Positions 1 through 8,386 of a stretch of DNA of 36,490 bases are shown here, piece after piece (the stretch's first letter is position 1; each line of letters begins with the position of its first letter). Below the pieces are notes generated by a model that made no database searches, was not told the origin of the DNA, and saw nothing but the letters and a program-made list of their open reading frames with translations. A program made the position numbers and the translations under genes. Source of the DNA: Chara braunii (taxonomy: Eukaryota > Streptophyta > Charophyceae > Charales > Characeae); NCBI GenBank assembly GCA_003427395.1, contig BFEA01000045.1, forward strand, positions 4,528,477 through 4,564,966, written 5' to 3'.

Positions 1-280
1 CTCAATTCTCCATTGTTGCATGTCGTTACTCGTTATCTGAATTTGTTGTACGTTCATGGAACTGATCAAATTCGACTCGAGGCAATCTTGTATTCAGTTT
101 GCTCAGGTTGAGATGATCTCTCGTCTGAATTACTTTATTGTTTTTATTGGTTGCTCTTTCAGTTTCTTTCTTTTTCCAAGTTCATGTTTCAATGCCCGTA
201 GAGACTCGTGGAGAAAAGGAAGAGAGAGAGAGACGAGAGAGGAAGAGCACTCATCTTGAGGGACTTGCTCCTTGAAGGCT

Positions 281-2099
281 CAATTGGAAGCGGCTGATGA
301 GGAGGACAAACTATTATTCTAAGTCCTCTACGACAAGGCAGTGGCAAAGGAAGGGAAGGTCGAGGAGGATAAGCGGAAAGCCGCTATTACAGACCATTAC
401 GGACGAGGAGGCTGATTTTCAAACAGTCCCTTCCTTGGTTGACATTGAGGCAAGAAAGATCTGGTCAAGTAAGTGTGTGCTCTCATGGACGGTCACCTGT
501 TCAGTAAAATGCCTGGTCAGATATCCAAACTGTTTGACCAGGTAACTAAACTGCAGATGTAGATTGCAGATATGGCCAAGGAGCACAGTGATCAGATGCG
601 GCAGATAACAAATCTGCATCAGGCCCAGATTCCTAATTCTCTTCCTCCACGTCCTGCCTCCACTGCTGCTAACCAGTCTGTCCTTGCTCCTCTCCATGCC
701 TCTACTTCTTCTTCTTTGAGTGTGGTTCAATCGGGACGTGCTGCAAGTGCAGACCCTGCTGCCGCTGCAACCAATGACAACGCATGGGTTTCCGCGACTA
801 CTGCAGTCTCGAGTTCAGACACGGCATTTGCTGGTGTCGGTTATAGCAGTCCCTATGTGGACAAAAAGGCGGTACAGATACCATCCAAGTACGACGGCAA
901 GGAAAACGTAGAGTCATGGATCAGCTCCATTAGAGCCTACTTCGAGGTGTTGGGAACTTGATTGATGAGCCAATCCTTGATCTTGGGGACAAACGTCGAA
1001 CCCATCGTACGGGGCTTCTTATAAGTTCAAGCTATGCAAGTCGGGAACACTAAGATTGATTTGATGCAGTGGCTCAAGGCCACACCAGTGACCACATTGG
1101 AAGAGATCAGACACAACATTTGTTGGTGTTGGCTATAGAAGTCCTTATGTGGACAAAAAGGCGATACAGATATTGTCCAAGTACGACAACGAGGAAGACG
1201 TGGAGTCCTGGATCAGCTCCATGAGAGCCTACTTCAAGGTGTTGGGAACTTGATTGATGAACCAGTTCTTGATCTTGGGGACAAACGTCGTACCCGCAAT
1301 ACGAGGCTTCTTAGAAGTCCAAGCTATGCAAGCCGGGTACACTAAGATTGATCTCATTCAGTGACTTACACCAGTGACCACACTGGAAGAGATCTTGATT
1401 AAACAACATAAAGATCCACATGCTGCTGTGAGAGTAAGGAACAAGCTTGACTATCTCAAGCGCAGCAAGTGGTCGGGCACCATGCACAACCTGCAATTCT
1501 ATGTTAGCAAATTTTTTGCTACTTCCGGGTTGGAAATGACTACACGATCATGCATGGGTGTTGTGAAAGTTGCATTCCCCATTAATTACACACGTCTCCT
1601 AGGCAAAGACCTCATTGGTTACACAGACTGGCTTTCCCTCGTGCAGGATGTAGTGAGCCTCGAGGCACAAGACCTCGTTTCCACGGCAGGCAGCAAAAAG
1701 CCTATAGGCGACAAGCGGTTTAGAGGCAGCAACCGCTTTGTTGTGCATGACCTGTTGGAGGCTGATAAGGAGGCCTATGCAGATGACCCCACTCTTGGTG
1801 ACGATCAAGAGCAGGACTGTTCATCTTGAACCCATGAATCTGATATTAATAACGATGAAGAATAATTTAATGCCTTTAGAAACTTTGCCGATGTGAAAGG
1901 GCCAAACCGGAACTCAGGGAAGAACTATGTCCCACTCCCCAAAGGAGGTATGATCTTAGCCCAGCTGGATGTTGCTGCAACCAAACCTTGGTTGGACCTC
2001 CGGATCGGCGAAAGTGAATGGAAAGCTAGGATAGAGAAGGGAGTTTGCCTGCATTGCCTGAAACCCAACCACAAAGTCCAAAGTTGTTATAGGCTGTAG
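281..2099 (+). pseudogene. Element A gag (capsid plus CCHC zinc knuckle), broken
   Basis: Gag would form the retrotransposon particle and bind its RNA. A charged, probably coiled-coil N-terminal part can be read in shifted frames from 281 to about 410. A Gln/Ser/Pro/Ala-rich stretch at 572-830 leads into a capsid-like block (KYDGKENVESWISSIRAYF) near 885-950. Further capsid sequence is clear at 1374-1829, and a zinc knuckle of the form C-x2-C-x4-H-x4-C occupies 2046-2087 (CLHCLKPNHKVQSC). Several stops and frameshifts separate these pieces, for example the TGA just after the capsid block at 959 and the stop after 2097. A ~290-bp tandem duplication lies in the capsid region. It is certainly non-functional. 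Confidence 0.85.
816..1400 (+). repeat. Tandem duplication (~290 bp, 2 copies) inside gag of element A
   Basis: The segment from about 816 to 1107 recurs at about 1108-1399 with roughly 90% identity by eye. The offset is 292 bp at the left end and 286 bp at the right end, because the second copy lacks 6 bp just before its ACCAGTGACC block. Both copies contain the same capsid wording and the same TGATTGATGA stop context, so that stop predates the duplication or was homogenised. Confidence 0.85.
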
Positions 2100-2214
2100 G
2101 GAAACCCGAATCGGGCATAGAGTTGGCATCAGCACCTTCGACAACAAAGGAGATTGAACCTGACGCAAATCAATAGTCCTCTCTTGAAGCCCCGTCATCT
2201 ACTGATTCCAAGGC

Positions 2215-2640
2215 TGAGATGAAACAACATCGTGCTCAAGGGACATCGAAATGGATCTTCTTCAAGCTTCTCATTAGCCATCGCTACCTTTGTGTCTTGG
2301 TTGATTGTGCCACAACTAATAACTTTATGTCTCCACATGGGGTACGCAAGGTGGGCTTGGGAATGAAGCAAGTGGAATTGCAGGCCCCTTGTCAGACCCA
2401 AGTAGGCAACGAATAAGTGGTCTCCTCCACTCATGCAATCAAAGGTGTGCGCACTACCTTTGACAAAGATAAGACAGTCAGGCATGCACTCAATTTCTAT
2501 GTGCTTCATAAGTGTTCTTTTGACGCCGTTCTTGAATTGGAATGGCTACGCCCCCAATGCAAATGAAGTGAGTGGAAGGCTGATCTCTGTGTGGTACATG
2601 ATGCTTTGGGAAATGAATGTGCTGTATTAGATAGACAAGA
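2215..2640 (+). pseudogene. Element A retroviral-type aspartic protease, active site lost
   Basis: The block reading VLVDCATTNNFMSPHGVRKVGLGMK at about 2295-2370 lines up with VLIDSG...TTNFFSPNGIRKAGLGMK in element C, which is the usual position of the catalytic D-S/T-G triplet of retropepsins. Here the triplet reads D-C-A, so the active-site glycine is gone. The downstream protease body is recognisable in shifted frames to about 2640 by comparison with element C. The protein would have cleaved Gag-Pol. Confidence 0.75.
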
Positions 2641-2659
2641 AAAGAAAATCCCGAGTGAC

Positions 2660-3022
2660 TTGATGCAATGCAGTTCTGCAAGAAGTGGCACAAGCACAAG
2701 GAGGACGGAGAATTATATGTTGCTTTTGTTTGCCCTACTCATGTGCCTTCTACTTTTGCAACTAGTACTACTTCCAGTATCTCTACTCCTCCATCTACCT
2801 CTATTCGAAACGAGTCTACTTCACATTTGGTTACTTTCACTAATAATCTACGACCTGATCTAGGTGATCCTTTTTCTGATCCCCCACCCCTGCGGATCCC
2901 AACAGGCATTCAAAGCTTACTTGACCGATTTCCATAAGTTTTGGCCAACCCCTGTGGAGTCCCCACGCGATCGGTCAAACACACGATTGAGTTGGTCGAA
3001 GGCGTTGTTCCTCCAAGGGGCT
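2660..3022 (+). pseudogene. Element A protease-to-RT linker
   Basis: A Ser/Thr-rich linker (2700-2870) is followed by a conserved motif ending in LLDRFP near 2937, an in-frame stop, and the segment leading to VEGVVPPRG at 3000-3022. The same order occurs in element C (19.2-19.5 kb, minus), which supports the assignment. The sequence then jumps directly into the second half of RT. Confidence 0.7.
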
Positions 3023-3340
3023 GTTAACCACCTTTCAAAGTCTTATGTACAATGTCCTACCTGAATAGATTGGTCGATTTGTGGTTGTGTATCTTGATGA
3101 CATTCTGATTTTCAGCAAGTCGATTAAGGAACACATGAAGCACCTTGAGGAAGTGTTGACCATCCTCAAGAAAATGCAGCTCCATCTCAACTTAGAGAAA
3201 TCTGAATTTGGGAGGGACAGCGTCATCTATGGGCACCGATTATCTGTTGTAGGCCTTGGGCGTGAGGCAGTCAAGGTTGAGGTCATATGCAAGTGGCCTC
3301 AACCCACGAAAACGTCCGTGAATTGCGTTTTTTTTTTGGT
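3023..3340 (+). pseudogene. Element A reverse transcriptase, N-terminal half deleted
   Basis: After the linker the reading resumes at TFQSLM (3028 onward), then VVVYLDDILIFSKS at about 3083-3124 with the catalytic YLDD box intact, then the thumb segment HLNLEKSEFG. Compared with element C, roughly 130 codons from the start of RT to just before the TFQ motif are missing, so the fingers and the first catalytic Asp are gone. There is also an in-frame TAG between TFQSLM and the YLDD box. Confidence 0.8.
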
Positions 3341-3585
3341 CTTGCATCATACTATTGGAAGTTTGTGCCTCGATTTTCATGGGGGGATGCAGCATGTGAG
3401 ACCACTTTTCCAACCTTGAAAGAGGCCTTGGTAAGTTGTCATGTGCTCCGCATTGCAGACTCCTAACTCACATTCGTAGTCACTACGGATGCGAGCCAGC
3501 ATGGGACTGGCGTGGTGCTGCAACAAGATGACGGTGATGGCTTGCGACCGCTCGAGTACTAAAGCAAATGTATGCCCAACGACAA
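3341..3585 (+). pseudogene. Element A RNase H domain, left part
   Basis: This segment carries the connection region and the start of RNase H: ETTFPTLKEALVSCHVLRIA, then [20 protein letters not shown] at about 3477-3535, in which the first catalytic Asp (TDAS) is kept. The text stops at the codons for MPNDK at 3570-3585 and resumes at KVATS at 4409, on the far side of the mitochondrial insertion. A frameshift and stops are present upstream near 3340-3420. Confidence 0.8.
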
Positions 3586-3838
3586 ATTATACAAAGGAGT
3601 GTTAGCTGTAGTTTGAGAATCTGTTCGATTTCAAATAGGTGATCGTAGGCGCCAGTCGTTCTATTCGTTTTTAAAAGAACCAAAGATAGGCTTGCCATAA
3701 AAAAAAAACTTAATAAAAAGATTCCTCGTTGCGAATCTGTGGCAAAGCTATGAACACGTGCAAGTAATCCCGAACGAACAAAAAAAGTACCTAAAAGACT
3801 GAATAAAAAAGTAACAATGTTTAGAAAGAAGGTCCACT

Positions 3839-4131
3839 AATTTAAATATAAGGATTTATCGTAATCGAATACGTTATCAATTACTTCTTTATTTAAGTTT
3901 TTTTTTAATCCAAATTTAGATAGATCAATTGCTCAATTCGCAGAAATTTTACACAGTGAAAGTCTTTTTGTTGAAACTTTAACTCAAATTTTAAGAAACA
4001 AAATTGAAAGAATAAACAAGAATCAAAGAATTTTGGATATTCACTTTATTAAAGTTATCCCATGCGCTTTATTAATTATCTTTCTTATCCTTCAAGTCTC
4101 CATATTAGATCTGTCAACTATTTTGTCTTGA
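3839..4131 (+). pseudogene. Unidentified coding-like fragment in the mitochondrial insertion
   Basis: Two plus-strand frames joined across a T-run near 3899-3907 give a continuous, organelle-like peptide. It begins [12 protein letters not shown] at 3845, continues after the T-run as [17 protein letters not shown], and ends with a hydrophobic stretch (LLIIFLILQ) before TGA at 4129-4131. It converges on the tatC fragment, so two mitochondrial genes could be facing each other end to end. I do not recognise the family. Confidence 0.4.
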
Positions 4132-4400
4132 GAAATTTTCCAAATAAAAGCATAAAATATAGCTAATTCTATCACACCATAAATAGGTAAAACACACAAA
4201 AATTGAAACCAAATGTTTGGAGGAGTTCAAAAAGCTGCTATTAAGACTGAGAAAAAGAGAAAAGAACGATGATTTTTTATACAGGTTTTTACTGAAAACA
4301 CACAAAAATTGAAACCAAATGTCTGGAGGAGTTAAAAAAGCTGCTATTAAGACTGAGAAAAAGAGAAAAGAACGATGATTTTTTATACAGGTTTTTACTG
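4110..4400 (-). pseudogene. tatC: tatC (mttB) C-terminal fragment, mitochondrial origin
   Basis: TatC is the multi-spanning core of the twin-arginine translocase, encoded in many plant and protist mitochondria as mttB or ymf16. Read on the minus strand from 4400, the sequence gives FFSVLIAAFLTPPDIWFQFL, matching the TatC hallmark A-x-L-T-P-P-D, then PIYGVIELAIFYAFIW (the last membrane segment) at about 4140-4190. A 106-bp tandem duplication (4189-4400) repeats the TPPD part and shifts the frame between the copies. Only the C-terminal part is present. Confidence 0.75.
4189..4400. repeat. 106-bp tandem duplication in the tatC fragment
   Basis: Copies at 4189-4294 and 4295-4400 differ at only two positions that I can see (T/C and C/A). 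106 is not a multiple of three, so the duplication destroys the tatC frame. It could have existed in the mitochondrial genome or have arisen after transfer. Confidence 0.9.
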
Positions 4401-4408
4401 AAATACGA

Positions 4409-4640
4409 AAGGTAGCTACTTCCACCCACATGAGCGAGCTCTATGCTCTGCGCGAGGCATTGAACCATTGGCTTTTAGGACGTCATTTCAATCTTAGATC
4501 ATGAGACCTTGAAATGGATCAAGGAGCAAACTACCTTGTCTCCGACATTGACTCGCTGGTTCCATGAGATTAACATTTTTTTCTTTGCATTAAAACACAA
4601 AAGGGTTGTTATAATTGAGTTGCTGATGCGTTGTCTCCCC
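4409..4640 (+). pseudogene. Element A RNase H domain, right part
   Basis: Reading resumes with KVATSTHMSELYALREALNHW (first 20 residues at 4409-4468), containing the second RNase H carboxylate in ELYAL, then LGRHFNL, and after a frameshift the WIKEQTTLSPTLTRW block at about 4514-4560. The final recognisable text resembles HKKGCYN...VADAL near 4600-4640, the end of RNase H in this family. Integrase does not follow. Confidence 0.8.
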
Positions 4641-5116
4641 ACTCCGAGTGTATGACTTGCTGTTACGTGCTGAGTCTGCACACAGGGCCGCCAGATTGCA
4701 CAACATTCAGACATACTCCTTGGGGGCCAACGGTCGAACTTAGGGTTGCACGATTCGATTTGAGGCAGCATTATTTATTTATTTGTTTATTTATTTATTT
4801 ATTTGATGTCTTATTTTTGTTTGTTAAGGCGTCGTTTCAAACTTGCAGCTCATCTGTTCACGTCTGTTCAGACAAAGACCACGTTTTGGGCCTTCTTCGT
4901 TTGCAGCTAGGCCCTTTCAAGCCAGGTTCTTGTTCGTTCAGTAGCGGACACAGCAGGGAGGGCTTGGACGTCTGGTAGGGACTTTCAGGCCAAGCCCAGA
5001 GGCACACCAACGAGGCCCAACGCTAGTTATACCTAGGTCAGGCCAGGGCAGACACAGTTCGAGTAGCTCACTCATTGGGCAACACGCTGTTGGAGCAGCG
5101 CGACATGACACTGCAT

Positions 5117-5154
<38 letters not shown>

Positions 5155-5400
5155 GTGGCCATACCCGCATCGGCGGTACTTACCTGGGCGCCATAGTTGG
5201 AGTCCATGCCAGCAACCTGCACCAGAGACACGCTGACGGCAGCTTGTAAATGGCGCCTGCAGGTGAGGGCGGCACCTTGTTCTTCCTATTGTTCTCACCC
5301 TCCATTTCCATCTCTCCTCTCCTCCTCCTCCTCCTCCTCCTTCTTCTTTCAGAGAGAGAGAGAGAGAGAGAGAGTTTTCACAGGTAGAGGTTACATCGGG
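4641..5400. other. No gene seen; simple repeats
   Basis: This stretch holds an (ATTT)n tract at 4770-4806, a (GA)n tract at 5117-5151, a (CTC)n/(TTC)n stretch at 5318-5350 and another (GA)n at 5351-5374. The short open frames here are partly translations of the dinucleotide repeats. I see no conserved protein or RNA. Confidence 0.6.
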
Positions 5401-5831
5401 CTATGAGGCCAAGGATCAAATTTGACATTTTTGTGGTAGACATTGATTGGACATTGGGCGGGGAGGCAATTTTTCGACTTTTCTATCTCGATCTTCGTTT
5501 TCTCCCTCCTCTCGATCTTCATCTCGCCTCTCCCCCCCATCTCCTCATATGTGGTATCTCCGCATGTGCGTGCCCAAGGAGGGACCTCTGCGATGTATGC
5601 GGTCCCTTCTCTCTCTCACATGTGTGGTGTATGATGGGGTGTCACCTCAGTATTTGACAGGTCAGGTTATATCTTTGAGTCGTCCATTTCACTACATTGT
5701 GTTATTTTTGTATGTATCTGGCTGTACATTGCTTGTTGATGCTTTGTCGACGCTCCATTGTCCATTTGCGTCCTTTTCACCACTTTGCGGATCCTTGGCT
5801 CCATATACATCGCTCGATCGAGCATGTATCA
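5401..5831 (+). other. Probable LTR end upstream of the element B primer site
   Basis: The sequence directly before the primer-binding site ends in TATCA at 5827-5831, two bases before the primer match, as an LTR ending in CA would. The LTR start cannot be placed because no second copy is in the window. No coding content is credible. Confidence 0.4.
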
Positions 5832-5833
5832 CT

Positions 5834-5845
5834 TGGTATCGGAGC
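5834..5845 (+). promoter_or_regulatory. tRNA-iMet-like primer-binding site
   Basis: TGGTATCGGAGC differs by one base from TGGTATCAGAGC, the standard primer-binding site complementary to the 3' end of plant initiator tRNA-Met. It follows a CA dinucleotide by two bases. It would prime minus-strand DNA synthesis of an LTR retrotransposon on the plus strand, most simply element B. An almost identical site lies at 32499. Confidence 0.7.
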
Positions 5846-5896
5846 CTCACGAGTGAGTCAATCAGACCTGACGCTCGATTAGGAAAATCAATCTAC

Positions 5897-5972
5897 TGAT
5901 TGATTGATTGATTGATTGATCGTTTGGTTGATTGATTGATTGATTGATTGATTGATTAACTGATCGATTGAT
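5897..5972. repeat. (GATT)n microsatellite after the primer site
   Basis: An imperfect tetranucleotide array of about 18 units, with one interruption near 5931-5937. It begins about 50 bp downstream of the primer-binding site. The site at 32499 is followed by an array of the same unit. Confidence 0.9.
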
Positions 5973-7087
5973 AACCTAATTGATTTTTCAGTGGCAAACT
6001 TTTCCTACCTATCAGAATTTTGGATTATTTCTTTCTTTCTTTTTGAGTTTTGTAATTTTTTTTTGCGTTAATTGAACTTAATTTTTTTTTTTTAATTTTG
6101 AATTGTGCATTAATTAGTAGCTGAAATTTTGGATTTTTTTTTTTCTAACTTTTCGTTGCTCCTTCATTTTGAAATCTTATTTTTTTGGGTAAATCTCTCT
6201 TCGCAATTGTGTTTTGGGGATTCCACTTCTCAAAATAAAAAATTGTTGCATCTACTACAAGGAAATGGAGCATAAGCGAGATGATAGAATCTACATTGCA
6301 CAATCATATTGAAAGCCAGAAAGTTCCAAAGTGTCCAAAAAGTAGCATTGGACCAATAATACACCAATGGAAAATTGTAACACCGGAACCGAATGTCAAT
6401 GAGAGCTTACTCTCGTCTTCACCAACATAAGAGTCCAGGCCCTTCCCCCTACTTGGCGGTCGACACCAGACTACTCCCACGCAACTACTGTCTGCCTAAG
6501 AATTGACAATGCAACTATTAGCCTGAGCAGCCACCGAAGTACATGAAGATGTCGCCCAATGCAGACCATCGCCAATACCAGGTATGAGCCCTCGTATCAT
6601 CATCCTCATCTCTATCTCTCTCTCCCCCCTCGTCTGTCTCCCTTGTTTTCCCTCTGTACACTCGAAGACCACCACTGCGCCTTTGCTGTTTATCCAAGCC
6701 GAGCCAGCTACGGAAGTTGGGCTATGGCGTTGCCCACAGCAACACCCTTCTTCTTACACGACTACATGTGCGCAGCACCTTGCCCCAACACTAGCAGCAA
6801 CACGAGCAATCGCTCCAGCAGGGCCGCTGCAAACTGGCGAGTGCTCGAATGAGATGCCAGACAGCGAACTCTGTCCTTTATGGAAAAAGTCTGGTCTGGC
6901 CTGCGGTCTGGCTGGGCTGGGCCTGCGCCCAAAAGCTTCCGGTAGGCCCCAGGTAGTTGAGCCTCTGCTGCTGTTGTTGGGCCTCGTTCAGTTGCACCTC
7001 CCGACTATCTATGTATGTTGCTGCGAATGTAGGAGAGCGAGTTTGGGTCAAGTCATCTGAACTGGGCATGTACCTAGGCTTTGTCTC
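5973..7087. other. No gene seen; T-rich leader then unassigned sequence
   Basis: 5990-6250 is very AT-rich with several runs of T. 6250-7087 is of mixed composition with no recognisable protein. If the primer site at 5834 belongs to element B, gag should lie here; I cannot recognise it, so it was deleted or replaced. Confidence 0.5.
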
Positions 7088-7906
7088 AAAATAAGGGGAG
7101 GCCGTAAAATCAACCCCGGAGATAGAAGCAGACGTTGCTCAATATCCAAACAAATTTTAGGAGCCCAGTGGCATGGTAGAAAGGGAGGTTGTCCATGCGA
7201 TAGAAGTCGTCCCCGGTAGCAAGGTACCTAGAGGACGAGTCTATAGGATGTCTCCTGCGGAGTTTGATGAGCTCCGTCGCCAGCTCAAAGAGCTCCTCTT
7301 GTGGCGCACCTGTCCTATTCGTTCCTAAGAAGGGGGGTACCTTAAGGATGTGCATTAAATATAGGGGCCTCAATGCCATCACCGTAAAGAATGTGGAGCC
7401 CCTACCCCTCATCAATGACCTCTTGGATAGAGTGCAAGGATGCCAGTATTTCACAAAGATAGATTTGAAGTCCGGATACTATCAGATTGCCATTGAACCT
7501 GAGGACCAACACAAAACCGCATTCCAAACCAGGTACGGGTTGTACAAGCTTGTGGCGATGCCCTTTAGTCTACGCATTGCTCTTGGGACATTCCAACATG
7601 GAATGAACCGGATCTTTCACGAGTACTTAAAACAAGTTTATCGTCTTGTACCTCGACAATATTCTTATCTTTAGTAAGAGTATAGAGGAGCACGTTGAGC
7701 ACGTGAAAACGGTGTTAGGTCTCCTAAGGCAGCACCAGTACAAGGTTAACTTGGAGAAATGTGAGTTTGGTCGCACCAAGATCTTGTACCTCGGTCATGA
7801 GATTTCCGCAGATGGGTTAAGGCCAGACGATGCGAAAGTGGCTAGTAGATGTGACTACCCTTACTTCAGACTGGTATTGAGGTCCGATTATTTTTAGGGA
7901 TGACGG
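7088..7906 (+). pseudogene. Element B reverse transcriptase, catalytic YLDD changed to YLDN
   Basis: The linker VEREVVHAIEVVPGS...RVYRMSPAEFDELRRQLKELL runs from about 7170 to 7298. RT follows with APVLFVPKKGGTLRMCIKY, RGLNAITVKN, FTKIDLKSGYYQIAIEPEDQ (7456-7515) holding the first catalytic Asp, and HKTAFQTRYGLYK. A frameshift near 7640 separates this from YLDNILIFSKS, where the second Asp of the YLDD box is Asn (codon AAT, 7658-7660). The thumb segment VNLEKCEFG...ISADGLRPDDAKVA follows. The connection text continues in a shifted frame to FLGMT, immediately before the nested element at 7907. The MPFGLTNAP motif is degraded to MPFSLRIAL. Confidence 0.85.
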
Positions 7907-8386
7907 TGTTGTAGCTCGCGGCTCGCACGCGGTCGTGAGTGGCGGACCTTCACGGTCGTTGACGTCGGCGTATAGGCTTGGTTATGATAAATTGAATCCT
8001 CGGCCTCTTCGATCGAAGTATATTATTACGGATCCTAACCATCATAGTGTGCATCATAATAACGCGCGTGTGTACTTACCAAATTTACTTACTAATACGC
8101 CTCGGCCTCAATGGTCAAGGAACCCGTCTCAGTGTGCTACGCAAAAGCGCGTACGCATCTCAGTTCACTCCGTCCTCAACATTGTAGCCGAAATTGTCGT
8201 TCTGTCGAATGCAAAAACATAGGCAAATAACTTCGTAAGGGTGTTATCATAACGTCTCCAAATGCTGTACAAAAATACACAAGTTTTTCAGCCCAAACCG
8301 CCTTCGACGTGGTGGTCAAAACCGCCATTCTGTCAAATGCAAAAACATGGGCAAAAACCCTTGTAAGGGTATTAGCCCCGATAGTG
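7907..8386 (-). repeat. 3' LTR of the LARD-like element
   Basis: Roughly 85% identical by eye to 15066-15509. The first base follows the gypsy B codons for FLGMTG directly. Its right end is diverged: the expected CTACAACA reads CGATAGTG. It contains two diverged copies of a motif with GCAAAAACATRGGCAAA (near 8209 and 8338), the second of which is partly deleted in the other LTR. Confidence 0.8.

Larger units (their letters stand above)
3586..4408. other. Nuclear mitochondrial DNA insertion (NUMT) in element A
   Basis: About 823 bp of AT-rich sequence sits precisely between two halves of the RNase H reading frame. The left flank ends with the codons for MPNDK and the right flank starts with KVATS, which are nearly adjacent in the uninterrupted copy in element C. 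The minus strand of the insertion encodes the C-terminal part of a TatC-like protein, a gene carried by plant-type mitochondrial genomes. I see no target-site duplication or transposon ends, as expected for organellar DNA captured during double-strand-break repair. The origin as mitochondrial rather than plastid is an inference from tatC. Confidence 0.75.
270..4640 (+). mobile_element. Ty3/gypsy LTR retrotransposon A, degenerate, no LTR recognised
   Basis: Remnants of gag, protease, reverse transcriptase and RNase H appear in the standard Ty3/gypsy order on the plus strand, scattered over all three frames. Element C (minus strand, 16.3-20.2 kb) belongs to the same family: both share the protease-to-RT linker wording and the KVATS...ELYALREAL RNase H block. 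Integrase is absent; similarity stops just after the RNase H domain near 4640, where unrelated sequence begins. The first 270 bases may be LTR or leader but show no diagnostic terminus or primer site. A mitochondrial insertion at 3586-4408 interrupts it. Boundaries are approximate. Confidence 0.85.

Noticed and set aside
4736-4765. hAT-like terminus (TTAGGGTTGCACGATTCG)
   Set aside because: Resembles ends of some hAT elements, but no inverted partner or 8-bp duplication was found.
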